A stretch of 24,545 bases of DNA from Phycisphaeraceae bacterium (GCA_009827215.1 WUAJ01000012.1:1-24545); one strand, 5' to 3'; shown: positions 15,389 to 23,579, counted from the stretch's first letter. The notes: generated by a model not told the origin, from the sequence alone. A program made the numbers and translations.

Positions 15389-15408
15389 AATAACAGAAAC
15401 CAGTTATT
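15389..15408. repeat. Short inverted repeat upstream of the FliN-like gene
   Basis: AATAAC (15389-15394) and GTTATT (15403-15408) are perfect inverted repeats around an 8-nt centre, in the 144-nt gap between fabF and the FliN-like gene. It could be an operator; it is too AT-rich and short to be a good terminator. Confidence 0.25.
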
Positions 15409-15509
15409 CAGACCTTTCGTACTGGCACATCGGTTGCGATTATTGCGATAGACCCTTGCTCAGAGCGCGTTTGCTCCAGCGAGGCGCAGTTCGTGCCGAT
15501 GAGGAGCAC

Positions 15510-15848
15510 ATGTCGTCGAATCTCAAGTCAATCATGCGCATCGAAGTCCCACTCGTCGTCGTGCTCGGCGAGCGCAACCTCGATATACACTCTGTGCGTC
15601 AGTGGGTCCCAGGATCGATCATCGAGCTCCCGATCAATGCTGAGGAAGACCTCGAGGTCAGGATCAACAACCGACGCATCGCGTCTGGAGCTGCTGTGAA
15701 GATTGGTGAAAACTTCGGGATCCGCATGACCACCACACTCGGCGCGACGGAGCGGATTGAAGCAATGGGTCAGGAGGATTCGTCAAGCGCCGAGCCAGAG
15801 ATGACCCCAGATGAGATCGCCGCAGCGATGCTCGCGGGGCAGATCTAA
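15510..15848 (+). CDS. FliN-like flagellar motor switch (SpoA domain) protein
   Basis: A 112-residue protein made almost entirely of one SpoA domain, the C-terminal fold of FliN and FliM that forms the lower C-ring of the flagellar motor and also occurs in type III secretion sorting platforms. It aligns along its length with FliN: IEVPLVVVLGERNLDI, then WVPGSIIELP, DLEVRINNRRIASGAAVKI and NFGIRMTTT. Unlike typical FliN it has almost no N-terminal extension but carries a 35-residue acidic C-terminal tail ending in DEIAAAMLAGQI. ATG 15510 is chosen over TTG 15456 because GAGGAG lies just before it. It stands alone between fabF and the prepilin-like gene, away from other flagellar genes, so partnership with the chemotaxis cluster is inference. 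Confidence 0.85.
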   Translation: MSSNLKSIMRIEVPLVVVLGERNLDIHSVRQWVPGSIIELPINAEEDLEVRINNRRIASGAAVKIGENFGIRMTTTLGATERIEAMGQEDSSSAEPEMTPDEIAAAMLAGQI

Positions 15849-15860
15849 TCGACTTACCGA

Positions 15861-16904
15861 TTAACGCGAGATGTCACGCCCCTTGATACCGTCTCGAGTA
15901 GCCCAGAAATACGCCGGATATTGTCCCGCTCCGAATCCGTCTTGGTTGATCAAGCCGACTTCAAACCAGTCCATATCCATCTGGTAATCTTCCAAGAGTG
16001 ATCCCGGCATGTTCCATACATCTGTCGGCGTGAACTCGCGTGCCGCACGCTCATTCTCGTCACTTGCGAGTTGACGGATATCAGAGATCTTTGTTGATAC
16101 AACTGAGCCGTCTGCGGTGAGCACCGCAGGTTCAGCAGCGGGATTGTTCCATTGAGGGTGTTGCCTTTCAATACCGAGCTCAATGACCGGAGCAGTTGGG
16201 TCAAACGGATTGGGCTGAGAAGCGTTTCGCTCATTCTTGGTCCAGTCAAAGCGTTCCCAGATAATGACCTTGTTCGAAGGGAATGTTGTGTCCGAGACCT
16301 TATTCCGCTTTGCAAGCGATGCAGGACCGCTGTTCCGAACACAGTTTGGCCGGATGTCGTTTTCGTAGCGTTTGGGATTGAACCACACTGTTGGAGAGAG
16401 CACATATGAGCAATCCCAAATCGAGTTGTTGATGGATCTGTTTTGATTCTCAATGAAGTTATCTCTGAAACGATTGATCATTACGACATCGCTTGGAGCG
16501 AACTGAATCTCAGATGTGTAGTCCCCTTCATTGAGCCAACCGCCCACGAGTGAATACCAGTGAAAAGCATACATCTCGGAGTACCACTGTCCTGGTCCTA
16601 CGAACTCGTATCGTCCCGCGAGACCTGGCTTGCGTGCGACCGCCCAGCCTTGTGATCCGATCCCACCCCCTGAGGTCTTCGTGGTATTGAATGGATTAAT
16701 GAAGCTGTCGTTGAAATCGCCGGCGTAGAGGAACTGGACCTGACCATGGGATCGGAGATTCGCTTTACTCTTGACTGTCTGTGCCGTCAGCCTTGCCTTG
16801 CCAAGGGCCGGGATCAGAATCCCGAGTAGCAACGCAATTATTGCGATGACGACGAGCAGTTCAATGAGTGTGAAGCCGAGCTTTGAGCGATCTGTGAACT
16901 TCAT
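15861..16904 (-). CDS. Prepilin-like (type II secretion pseudopilin-type) protein
   Basis: A 347-residue protein with a type IV prepilin N-terminus: the short leader MKFTDRSKLG is followed by FTLIELLVVIAIIALLLGIL. Prepilin peptidase would cut after G10 and methylate the new N-terminal phenylalanine, with E5 of the mature protein conserved. The rest is a large, polar, aromatic-rich extracytoplasmic domain (many W and Y residues) with a late ADGSVV segment. Such proteins are greatly expanded in Planctomycetota; the lack of the H-x9-DG ending separates it from the DUF1559 group. ATG 16904 is chosen because GGAGGA lies 4 nt before it; ATG 16916 (with AAAGGA) and GTG 16940 are alternatives. It is convergent with the FliN-like gene and divergent from the GH15 gene. 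Its individual role is unknown. Confidence 0.85.
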   Translation of the reverse strand: MKFTDRSKLGFTLIELLVVIAIIALLLGILIPALGKARLTAQTVKSKANLRSHGQVQFLYAGDFNDSFINPFNTTKTSGGGIGSQGWAVARKPGLAGRYEFVGPGQWYSEMYAFHWYSLVGGWLNEGDYTSEIQFAPSDVVMINRFRDNFIENQNRSINNSIWDCSYVLSPTVWFNPKRYENDIRPNCVRNSGPASLAKRNKVSDTTFPSNKVIIWERFDWTKNERNASQPNPFDPTAPVIELGIERQHPQWNNPAAEPAVLTADGSVVSTKISDIRQLASDENERAAREFTPTDVWNMPGSLLEDYQMDMDWFEVGLINQDGFGAGQYPAYFWATRDGIKGRDISR

Positions 16905-16930
16905 CCAGTCCTCCATGTGTAGTTCCTTTG

Positions 16931-16936
16931 AGCATA
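16931..16936 (-). promoter_or_regulatory. Possible -10 box for the prepilin-like gene
   Basis: TATGCT on the minus strand, preceded by TGT (TG one base before, an extended -10 feature), about 26 nt before ATG 16904. Further upstream, AACAGC (16942-16947) and GCTGTT (16968-16973) form an inverted repeat where a regulator could bind. No clear -35. Confidence 0.35.
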
Positions 16937-17090
16937 ACACAAACAGCCCCTAAAAACAGAGAAAAACGCTGTTGGGAGCGGATTGGATGCTCCGGAGGGT
17001 GAAAACCTTGTGGTGATCGGACATTCTGGTATTCTCTGAGCAAAATGATCGGTGTTTGCTAAAGATCGAGCCGATGAGTGTGCTAGATTT

Positions 17091-17099
17091 CAGTTGTTT
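17091..17099 (+). promoter_or_regulatory. Extended -10 promoter for the GH15 gene
   Basis: TGCTAGATT combines the TGn extension with TAGATT, four of six consensus bases. Transcription would start near 17106, giving a short leader with AGGA before ATG 17123. No -35 is apparent, which extended -10 promoters can tolerate. Confidence 0.35.
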
Positions 17100-17122
17100 C
17101 ATTCCTTGTCAGGACCCACACC

Positions 17123-19123
17123 ATGCCTCGTGATATACCAGTCGGAAACGGCTCACTCCTGTTCACCTTTGATGACTTCTACCGCATCCGCGATATCTAC
17201 TCGCCGCGTGTGGGTCGTTACAACCACACTGACGGGCATGTGCAGCGTTTCGGGGTCTGGGCCGACGGCAAGCTCTCCTGGATCGAGGAAGACTCGTGGG
17301 AGCGTGAACTCCGCTACAAACCAGATTCGATGACTACTGAGGTCCATCTGACCAATCACGAACTCGGACTCGAACTGACTTGCAATGACCTTGTGGACTA
17401 CCACAAACCGGTCTACTTCCGAAAGATCAATGTCCGCGACCTCCGCGGCGCGACACGCGATGTGCGGATCTTCATGCACTTCGACCTCTCAATCAACGGC
17501 TCTCCCGTGGGTGACACCGCGAACTACGATCCCAATACCAACGCGGTCATCATGTACAAGGATGACTCATACTTCCTCATCAACGCGAGCAGTGATCCAA
17601 CCAAATGTGGCATCGAGCATTGGGCGATCGGTGCTAAGCGGGTAGGCGGTGCCGAGGGAACTTGGCGCGATGCGGAAGACGGGCAACTCGGACGAAACGC
17701 GATCTCGCAAGGTTCCGTCGACGCAACCGTCGGCGTGCATGTCCAGGTCCCTGAGTTCGGAGAAGCAGACGCGACGCTCTGGGTCGTCTGCGCCGATACC
17801 TATGAGCAAGCGAAGCACCACAACCAACGCGTCTGGGAGATCGGTCCTGATCGCTTGATCACACGCACCGAAGCGTTCTGGAAGCTCTGGTCACGCAAGG
17901 AGCCTTTGGATGTTTCAGTCTTACCTGAACCGATCCGCGATCTCTACTTCCGTTCCCAGCTCATCCTGCGCACACAAATCGACAACGGCGGCGCGATCAT
18001 CGCAGCCAACGACAGCGATATCACACACTTCGCGGGTGACCACTACTCCTACTGCTGGATGCGTGACGGCGCGCTCGTCGCTCACTCACTGATCCTCGCG
18101 GGACAGAGCGAGCTGAGCCGAAACTTCTTCCGTTACGCCGCTGAGTGCATCGGTGACAAGCCGTATTTCTTGCATAAGTACACTCCGGAAGGCGATCTCG
18201 CGAGTTCCTGGCACCCCTGGATGATCGACGGCAAACCAGTCCTCCCGATCCAGCAAGACGAGACCGCACTGACACTCTGGGCACTGCGCCAGCACTTCAA
18301 TGAGTTCCGCGATGTCGAGTTCATCAAGCCGTTGTATGTGAATCTGGTGCTCAAGCCCGCGAAGTGGATGCTCGAGCATCGCGATCACAATGGACTCCCA
18401 CTCCCTTCATGGGATCTCTGGGAAGAACGGCGTGGGATCCACACCTTCACAGTCGCCGCGACCATCGGGGCGCTCAACGCGGCGTCCGAGTTCGCGAGCG
18501 ATTTCGGAGAGATGGACCTCTCCGCCGCATTCAGAGAGGGCGCCGAGCGGATGAAGGGCGCGCTGCGTCGTCACTTCTGGCACGATGAACGCGGACACTT
18601 CGCGCGCATGGCCGTCCCGCTCGAAGACGGCAGCTACCGCCTCGACATGACACGAGACAGCGCGAACTTCGCATTGTTCGCGTTTGATGCATTCAGTTCA
18701 GATGACCCACTCATCCGATCCGAGATGGACACGATGCGCGATCGGCTCTGGGTCAAAACCGATGTCGGAGGATGTGCGAGATACGAACGCGACTATTACC
18801 ACCAGATCGAGACTGAAAACACCGACGAAGTTCCAGGAAACCCTTGGGTCATCTGCACTCTCTGGCAGGCGCAGTACCAGATCGAGAAAGCAGAGAGTAT
18901 CGACGAACTCAAGCCCGCGATGCGATTGCTCGAATGGACCCATCGCCGAACACGACCATCTGGAGTGCTCGCGGAGCAGTTCGATCCATATTCTGGGGAC
19001 CCGATCTCTGTGTCGCCACTGACCTGGTCGCACGCGACCTTTGTGAGCACCTGCGTCATGTACGTCAAGAAGCTCGAGTGGCTCCGCGCCAACAAGAACG
19101 CTTCGGTGGATTCTGCGATTTAA
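17123..19123 (+). CDS. Glycoside hydrolase family 15 protein (glucoamylase-like)
   Basis: A 666-residue cytoplasmic GH15 enzyme with no signal peptide. The first 260 or so residues form the beta-sandwich domain common in bacterial glucoamylases (IPVGNGSLLFTFDDFYRIRD, then RFGVWADGKLSWIEED), and the rest is the (alpha/alpha)6 catalytic barrel. The likely general acid lies in SWDLWEERRGIHTFT (E434/E435) and the general base is E618 in GVLAEQFDP, followed by the conserved SPLTWSHA. GDHYSYCWMRDGAL is the family's substrate-binding signature. GH15 enzymes release glucose from the non-reducing ends of alpha-glucans, or act on trehalose or dextrans; substrate cannot be decided here. A cytoplasmic location suggests glycogen, maltodextrin or trehalose turnover. 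AGGA precedes the ATG at normal spacing. recQ follows 36 nt downstream. Confidence 0.92.
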   Translation: MPRDIPVGNGSLLFTFDDFYRIRDIYSPRVGRYNHTDGHVQRFGVWADGKLSWIEEDSWERELRYKPDSMTTEVHLTNHELGLELTCNDLVDYHKPVYFRKINVRDLRGATRDVRIFMHFDLSINGSPVGDTANYDPNTNAVIMYKDDSYFLINASSDPTKCGIEHWAIGAKRVGGAEGTWRDAEDGQLGRNAISQGSVDATVGVHVQVPEFGEADATLWVVCADTYEQAKHHNQRVWEIGPDRLITRTEAFWKLWSRKEPLDVSVLPEPIRDLYFRSQLILRTQIDNGGAIIAANDSDITHFAGDHYSYCWMRDGALVAHSLILAGQSELSRNFFRYAAECIGDKPYFLHKYTPEGDLASSWHPWMIDGKPVLPIQQDETALTLWALRQHFNEFRDVEFIKPLYVNLVLKPAKWMLEHRDHNGLPLPSWDLWEERRGIHTFTVAATIGALNAASEFASDFGEMDLSAAFREGAERMKGALRRHFWHDERGHFARMAVPLEDGSYRLDMTRDSANFALFAFDAFSSDDPLIRSEMDTMRDRLWVKTDVGGCARYERDYYHQIETENTDEVPGNPWVICTLWQAQYQIEKAESIDELKPAMRLLEWTHRRTRPSGVLAEQFDPYSGDPISVSPLTWSHATFVSTCVMYVKKLEWLRANKNASVDSAI

Positions 19124-19148
19124 TCGAGACTTACCACCCATGCGTTCA

Positions 19149-19154
19149 TACCCT
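19149..19154 (+). promoter_or_regulatory. -10-like box placed for a leaderless recQ transcript
   Basis: TACCCT, five bases (TGCCG), then ATG 19160, within the 36-nt gap after the GH15 gene. A partial -35 TCGAGA (four of six) lies 19 nt upstream. There is no Shine-Dalgarno sequence. This supports ATG 19160 as the start. Confidence 0.42.
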
Positions 19155-19159
19155 TGCCG

Positions 19160-20623
19160 ATGACCTCGGCGATGCTCAGTTCCATCCTCCACGACCGCTT
19201 CGGGCTCGACGAGCTCCGTCCGTTGCAGTCCCAGATCATCAACCACGTCATGGAGGGGCAGGACGCGCTGGTCGTCATGCCCACAGGATCGGGTAAGTCG
19301 CTGTGCTTCCAGCTCCCTGCACTCGCGATGCGCGACGAATGCGACGGCGAAGGCATCGGACTCGTCTTCTCGCCGCTCATCGCGCTGATGGAAGACCAGG
19401 TCCATGCGCTCAAGCAGCGAGGGATCAACGCGGAGTACGTCAACTCCACAGTCCCCAAGAACGAACGCCGGAAGCGATACAAAAAGCTCGCTGACGGCGA
19501 GTACGAGCTGTTCTACGCGACTCCGGAACGGATGACCAAGGACGACTTCCGCGAAGCGCTCGACCAATGCCCCGGCGGGGTTAATCTCCTCGCGATCGAC
19601 GAGTGCCACTGTGTCACCAAGTGGGGACACGACCTGCGTCCCGCGTACCAGCGGATCGGTGAGTTCCGCAAGGAGCTCGGGAATCCCGTCACCATCGCGC
19701 TGACCGCGACAGCAACCAAAGCCGTGCGCCAGGATGTGCGTGTGGTGGTGGGAACGAGCGAGGACGAGATGCCGTTGTTCGCGGCTCCTGTGGATCGACC
19801 GAACCTCAAACTCTCGTGCGTCGAAGTCTGGGACGATGATGACAAGATCGAGAAGCTCCGCGACACGCTCAAGGACGTTCGAGGGACTTCGATCGTCTAC
19901 TTCACGCTCATCAAGGACCTCGATCGGATGGCGCCGCTGATCAAGCGTGCGATGGATCGTCCCGTCGAGATCTACCACGGGCGGCTCCCTCCGAGCGAGC
20001 GACGCCGAGTGTACAAGCAGTTCATCAACGCGACTCCGGATGAGAACCTGCTCCTGTGCGCGACCAACGCGTTCGGGATGGGGGTGGACAAGTCCGACCT
20101 GCGAGCGGTGATCCATGCGCAGCTGCCGGGATCGGTCGAGGCGTACCACCAAGAGGTCGGACGCGCCGGACGCGACGGGCTGGATTCGATCTGCAAGATC
20201 CTGTACGCCCAGTCCGACCTGACCATCCAACAGGAGTTCATCCGCTGGCAGAATCCCACCCCTGACCTGATCATGCAGACCATGAGCGCGATCGAGGCGC
20301 GATTCGCGCACGACGATTTCGACAGCGACGACCTTCGCATCCACGTGATCGGCAAGGGACACGCCCACGGCTTAGGTGGCGGGATCATGGACTACGTCCT
20401 TATCCGACTCGCCGAGCTTGGAGCGATCGAACTCACCAATATCCAAGGCGAAGAACGAAGCAGAGGACGCTACCGCTACCTCCGAACCATCGACGACGAC
20501 GAGATCGACGCGGATGGGATCCAAGAGAAGCTCAAACGCGATCTCATGCGACTTCTTGATGTCGTCAACCTCACGAAAGCGGAGCATATCCCCAGTTATG
20601 TGAGTGAATATTTCGGGCTCTGA
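19160..20623 (+). CDS. Short RecQ-family ATP-dependent DNA helicase
   Basis: A 487-residue superfamily 2 helicase of the RecQ family, which unwinds DNA 3' to 5' in recombination and fork repair. Motifs in order: LRPLQSQII (motif 0), Walker A MPTGSGKSLCFQLPA, VFSPLIALMEDQV, DECHC with TKWGHDLRPAY (RecQ-specific loop), ALTATAT, YHGRLPPSERR, ATNAFGMGVDKSDLRAVIH and QEVGRAGRDG. DECH replaces the more common DEAH/DEVH. After the helicase core the four-cysteine zinc module and the HRDC domain of classical RecQ are missing; about 130 residues of unrelated-looking or highly diverged sequence remain, with a possible winged-helix part (GGIMDYVLIRLAELGAIEL). TTG 19154 and ATG 19172 are alternative starts. 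The gene symbol is withheld because this is a short paralogue type. Confidence 0.9.
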   Translation: MTSAMLSSILHDRFGLDELRPLQSQIINHVMEGQDALVVMPTGSGKSLCFQLPALAMRDECDGEGIGLVFSPLIALMEDQVHALKQRGINAEYVNSTVPKNERRKRYKKLADGEYELFYATPERMTKDDFREALDQCPGGVNLLAIDECHCVTKWGHDLRPAYQRIGEFRKELGNPVTIALTATATKAVRQDVRVVVGTSEDEMPLFAAPVDRPNLKLSCVEVWDDDDKIEKLRDTLKDVRGTSIVYFTLIKDLDRMAPLIKRAMDRPVEIYHGRLPPSERRRVYKQFINATPDENLLLCATNAFGMGVDKSDLRAVIHAQLPGSVEAYHQEVGRAGRDGLDSICKILYAQSDLTIQQEFIRWQNPTPDLIMQTMSAIEARFAHDDFDSDDLRIHVIGKGHAHGLGGGIMDYVLIRLAELGAIELTNIQGEERSRGRYRYLRTIDDDEIDADGIQEKLKRDLMRLLDVVNLTKAEHIPSYVSEYFGL

Positions 20624-20627
20624 TGAC

Positions 20628-20633
20628 TACCAT
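20628..20633 (+). promoter_or_regulatory. Possible -10 box for the FKBP gene
   Basis: TACCAT just after the recQ stop, 49 nt before ATG 20677, leaving a leader of about 37 nt with AAAGGA. The -35 region is poor. Confidence 0.28.
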
Positions 20634-20676
20634 TGGGCTCAACTAAGACGATCAGAAGCCACCGAAAGGACGAGCC

Positions 20677-21009
20677 ATGAGCGAACAAATCACCGACATC
20701 ATCATCGAAGACATCACCACCGGCGACGGCATGGAGTGCCCACAAGGCGCGACGGTTGAGGTCCACTACAAAGGCACGCTCATGGACGGCACCGTCTTCG
20801 ACTCCTCGTACGATCGCGGACAGTCCATCAACTTCCCGCTCAACAACCTCATCCAGGGATGGCAAGAAGGCATCCCGGGCATGAAGGTCGGCGGCAAGCG
20901 CAAGCTCACCATCCCCTACGCCAAGGCCTACGGCGAGTTTGGTTCACCACCTGCGATCCCAGCACGCGCCGACCTGATCTTCGAGATCGAACTCCTCGGA
21001 CTTAGCTAA
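20677..21009 (+). CDS. FKBP-type peptidyl-prolyl cis-trans isomerase
   Basis: A 110-residue minimal FKBP domain that speeds cis-trans isomerisation of proline peptide bonds during protein folding. The active-site residues of FKBP12 are matched: Y31, F41 and D42 in VHYKGTLMDGTVFDSS, W62 in IQGWQEGIPGMKVGGKRKL, Y85 in AYGEFG, and F102 in LIFEIELL. There is no signal peptide, so it acts in the cytoplasm, and it lacks the chaperone insert of SlyD-type enzymes. AAAGGA precedes ATG 20677 at good spacing. The glycosyltransferase gene starts 24 nt downstream with no Shine-Dalgarno sequence of its own, suggesting cotranscription. Confidence 0.96.
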   Translation: MSEQITDIIIEDITTGDGMECPQGATVEVHYKGTLMDGTVFDSSYDRGQSINFPLNNLIQGWQEGIPGMKVGGKRKLTIPYAKAYGEFGSPPAIPARADLIFEIELLGLS

Positions 21010-21033
21010 CCCCCGACATAACACACCCAAGCG

Positions 21034-21876
21034 ATGCCGATCCCCACTGTCTCGATCGTTGTGCCTTCGTATAACCAGGCGCGATACCTCGACGAGGCTC
21101 TGATGTCGTTGTGCGCCCAGCGCGACCAGATCCACGAGCTCATCGTCATGGACGGCGGATCCGACGACGGATCCAGGGACATCATCGAACGCTACGCGCC
21201 GCACCTGACCCACTGGCAATCCGAGAAGGACGACGGCCAATCCGACGCGATCATCAACGGTTTTAAACGCGCCACCGGAGACATCCTCGCGTGGGTCAAC
21301 TCCGACGATGCGCTCTTTCCCGGCGCGGTCAAAGAGATGCGCGACTGGTTCTCGTGCTGCACAAACACCGGACTCTTTGAGGGCAACACGATCGTCGTCA
21401 ACGAACGCTCCGAGGTCATCCGCTGCGATCGCAGAGCCGGCCCCTCCCATCGCTGGGCGAGGTTCGGATACATGCGGACCCACCAACCCAGCACCTTCTT
21501 CCGCAGATCGCTCTACGAAAGCGTCGGCGGACTCGACCGATCCATGCACTGCACGATGGACACCGATCTTTGGTATCGGATGCTCCCGACCGCAAACGCT
21601 CGGCGGATCAACAAGTACATCGGGATCCACCGGATCCACACCGATGCCAAAGGCGAGAACGAACGATGGAGAGCGCAGTACGAAAAGGAACGCGCCATCC
21701 TCGACGAGCGCTACCCCCACTACCGCAACAACCCCATCCGTTACCAGCTCGGCCGAATCGCGTACTACGCGGACCGAGCACTCAACGCGCGCGGACTCCA
21801 AGAACGCAGAGACATCGCTCGATACAGAGGTCAAAGTCTTTCAGAACTCTTTGCAGAGCACGCTACCGGAGTTTGA
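21034..21876 (+). CDS. Family 2 glycosyltransferase
   Basis: A 280-residue GT-A fold glycosyltransferase of family 2. It opens with TVSIVVPSYNQARYLDEALMSL, then VMDGGSDDGSRDII for nucleotide-sugar binding, and carries the metal-binding NSDD motif at residues 89-92 in DILAWVNSDDALFPGA. A later HQPSTFFRRSLYESVGGLD and the MDTDLWYRM segment contain the likely acceptor-side and catalytic-base residues. No membrane segment is seen, so it probably works at the cytoplasmic face of the membrane, building a surface polysaccharide or glycolipid; donor and acceptor are unknown. The last 14 nt overlap the 3' end of the oppositely oriented methyltransferase gene. Confidence 0.92.
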   Translation: MPIPTVSIVVPSYNQARYLDEALMSLCAQRDQIHELIVMDGGSDDGSRDIIERYAPHLTHWQSEKDDGQSDAIINGFKRATGDILAWVNSDDALFPGAVKEMRDWFSCCTNTGLFEGNTIVVNERSEVIRCDRRAGPSHRWARFGYMRTHQPSTFFRRSLYESVGGLDRSMHCTMDTDLWYRMLPTANARRINKYIGIHRIHTDAKGENERWRAQYEKERAILDERYPHYRNNPIRYQLGRIAYYADRALNARGLQERRDIARYRGQSLSELFAEHATGV

Positions 21877-22735
21877 TTGCAAAGAGCATGTGATCCTTCG
21901 CGGGGAGCCACCCCGGCGGGGACGCATGCTTGTGCATCCCCAGTCGCATCATGAGCCCCCAGATCGCGCCCCTGAGGTTGTCGCGCACTCTGCGAGTCGA
22001 CTTGAATCGCGCATGGCTCGTCCGCTCGTAGTGCACAACCTCGAAGCCGTGCGTTTGTGCGAGCTGATCGATCGTTGCTCTGTTGTAGAACACCTGATGC
22101 TCCGGGAGCGAGGCGTACCAGTACCGCGAGCCGTGCCACTTCCATGAGCGTGCGTCCGTGTCTCCGGTAAACCCAACAAAGATCCCGCGTTCAGTCAACA
22201 ATCTTCGGACGCGCTCAATGAAATCGCTCGGATCGAGCAGATGCTCAAGCACATCAATCGCGAGGATTATATCGAATCGTTCGTCAGTTTCACACTGCTC
22301 GAGCATCGGCGCGATGATCCGCACGCCGCGCTGCTCCGCGTGCTGAGCCGCTTGCTGACCCGGCTCGATCCCGGAGCGTTCCCATGATTGCCCCATGTAT
22401 CCAAGCAGCGCCCCGTTGGAGCACCCGATATCCAGCACCTTGGGGCCGTTCGCGTGCGTGTTGATGACACGCTCGATGTCGTCGAACCTTCGCTTATAGG
22501 GATCTGGTGAGTCTTCCCAGTGATCGCCGGATGCTTGCTCGTAGCACGCGATGAGCTGGCTTTCTGGTATGAATGGGTGCTTGAACTGCAATCCACAGCT
22601 CGGACAGCTGTGCATCTCAAACCGAGCATCACCCAGATCGATCTCGACCCCCGCGACCATCGCGGGTTTGTTGTGGACGATGCCCCCGCACTCCGCGGAC
22701 GAGGTTTGACAGATTGGACACGGCACGCCGCTCAC
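21863..22735 (-). CDS. Class I SAM-dependent methyltransferase with an N-terminal zinc-ribbon motif
   Basis: A 290-residue protein. The N-terminus has two cysteine pairs, C6-PI-C9 and C44-PS-C47, which form a probable zinc site as in sugar O- or C-methyltransferases of surface-polysaccharide clusters. Residues 99-113 hold SAM-binding motif I (KVLDIGCSNGALLGY), and ILAIDVLEHLLDPSDF is the typical post-motif helix. About 100 further residues end in a basic helical region (RVRDNLRGAIWGLMMRLG). The start is GTG 22735, overlapping the stop of the lipoprotein gene by 4 nt (GTGA), so the two are translationally coupled. The facing glycosyltransferase gene, with which it overlaps by 14 nt at the 3' end, is a plausible pathway partner, though it is transcribed the other way. 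Confidence 0.9.
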   Translation of the reverse strand: MSGVPCPICQTSSAECGGIVHNKPAMVAGVEIDLGDARFEMHSCPSCGLQFKHPFIPESQLIACYEQASGDHWEDSPDPYKRRFDDIERVINTHANGPKVLDIGCSNGALLGYMGQSWERSGIEPGQQAAQHAEQRGVRIIAPMLEQCETDERFDIILAIDVLEHLLDPSDFIERVRRLLTERGIFVGFTGDTDARSWKWHGSRYWYASLPEHQVFYNRATIDQLAQTHGFEVVHYERTSHARFKSTRRVRDNLRGAIWGLMMRLGMHKHASPPGWLPAKDHMLFAIKLR

Positions 22736-23574
22736 TCGGCTGTGGTCTCGTTGATCATTTTATCAAAGAGCACTTTGCTCTGATTGACTGTATCTTCGGG
22801 ACCCCACATCTTGATGAGCACTCGCACATCACCCAGATCGAAGATCGCGGCGTGGATCGCGTAGAAAATCTGTTCGTTCGTTCCACCCTTCGCTCCGGGA
22901 TCGAGATAGGTCCCAGCCAGATCAACTATTGTGACGCTATTGCCTTGGATCGTTTTCTCAGAAGTCCTTGCTCTGCTGCGTCCACCCATCGGATCAATGA
23001 TCTGCTCTTGCATGCTGCGAACCAGTGCATTCACACTCGCGTCTTCTTCGGTAAATGAAACCGAAGCGTTCCCGAGTGGATTCGTGATGTACATCTGCGC
23101 GAACTGATCACGCGACGGCATCGCCATGCGCCAGCTCTCAGGCATGTCCCAGCGGTATCCCGAACTCGCCGCGTACTCCTCCTCAAGAAGCGTGTTCGCG
23201 AGCCCGTCTTCAGCTGTTGTCCCGCCTCGGATCTGATTCTGGAGGTCTTTCGCTTTATCGCGTGATCGTCCAAAGAGTGACTTTGACCCTTCGTCCTTCA
23301 CCCACTCGCGTTCCTCTTCGCCATCGTCCTCGTCATCAGACTCCGGCCCATCGTCGCTGCTCGTCGGTTGTGAGGTCACCTGAGGTTTATCCTCCTCAAG
23401 ATCAATCCCCTGCTCCGCGGCGAGCTGATCAAGATAGCTCGTATCCGCCTTGGGTTCACTCGCTGATGTGTTCTCAGCAGCAGGCTCCTCGGACTTGGAA
23501 CAGCCCGCGATGAACACCACGAGCAGGGACACCGAAGCGATGAATGCGACGAACGTTGGGTTGGAGGTCTTCAT
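22732..23574 (-). CDS. Predicted lipoprotein of unknown function
   Basis: A 280-residue lipoprotein. ATG 23574 is preferred to the upstream start at 23616 because it gives a compact signal peptide, MKTSNPTFVAFIASVSLLVV, followed by the lipobox FIAGC with C25 lipidated. Next comes an acidic, low-complexity linker of about 80 residues (SDDGPESDDEDDGEEERE), probably disordered, and then a folded domain of about 150 residues (SGYRWDMPESWRMAMPSRDQ to the end) that looks like a small periplasmic domain; I do not recognise it. There is no Shine-Dalgarno sequence, but a TACACT box ends 5 nt before the start codon. It follows the VOC gene by 38 nt and overlaps the methyltransferase gene by 4 nt. Confidence 0.82.
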   Translation of the reverse strand: MKTSNPTFVAFIASVSLLVVFIAGCSKSEEPAAENTSASEPKADTSYLDQLAAEQGIDLEEDKPQVTSQPTSSDDGPESDDEDDGEEEREWVKDEGSKSLFGRSRDKAKDLQNQIRGGTTAEDGLANTLLEEEYAASSGYRWDMPESWRMAMPSRDQFAQMYITNPLGNASVSFTEEDASVNALVRSMQEQIIDPMGGRSRARTSEKTIQGNSVTIVDLAGTYLDPGAKGGTNEQIFYAIHAAIFDLGDVRVLIKMWGPEDTVNQSKVLFDKMINETTAE

Positions 23575-23579
23575 GCCAG

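Noticed and set aside
16942..16973. AACAGC/GCTGTT inverted repeat as a possible terminator
   Set aside because: It is upstream of the prepilin-like gene in a divergent region, the stem is only 6 bp with a 20-nt loop, and no T-run follows on the relevant strand. It is mentioned only as a possible operator.
18698..20368. A 556-codon open frame on the minus strand covering the end of the GH15 gene and most of recQ
   Set aside because: It is antisense to two well-supported genes with intact motifs. Its product is a low-complexity string rich in R, D, V, L and H with no domain, as expected from codon bias on the other strand.
20944..21834. A 296-codon minus-strand open frame opposite the glycosyltransferase gene
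   Set aside because: Antisense shadow of a clear family 2 glycosyltransferase; its product is valine- and aspartate-rich without motifs.
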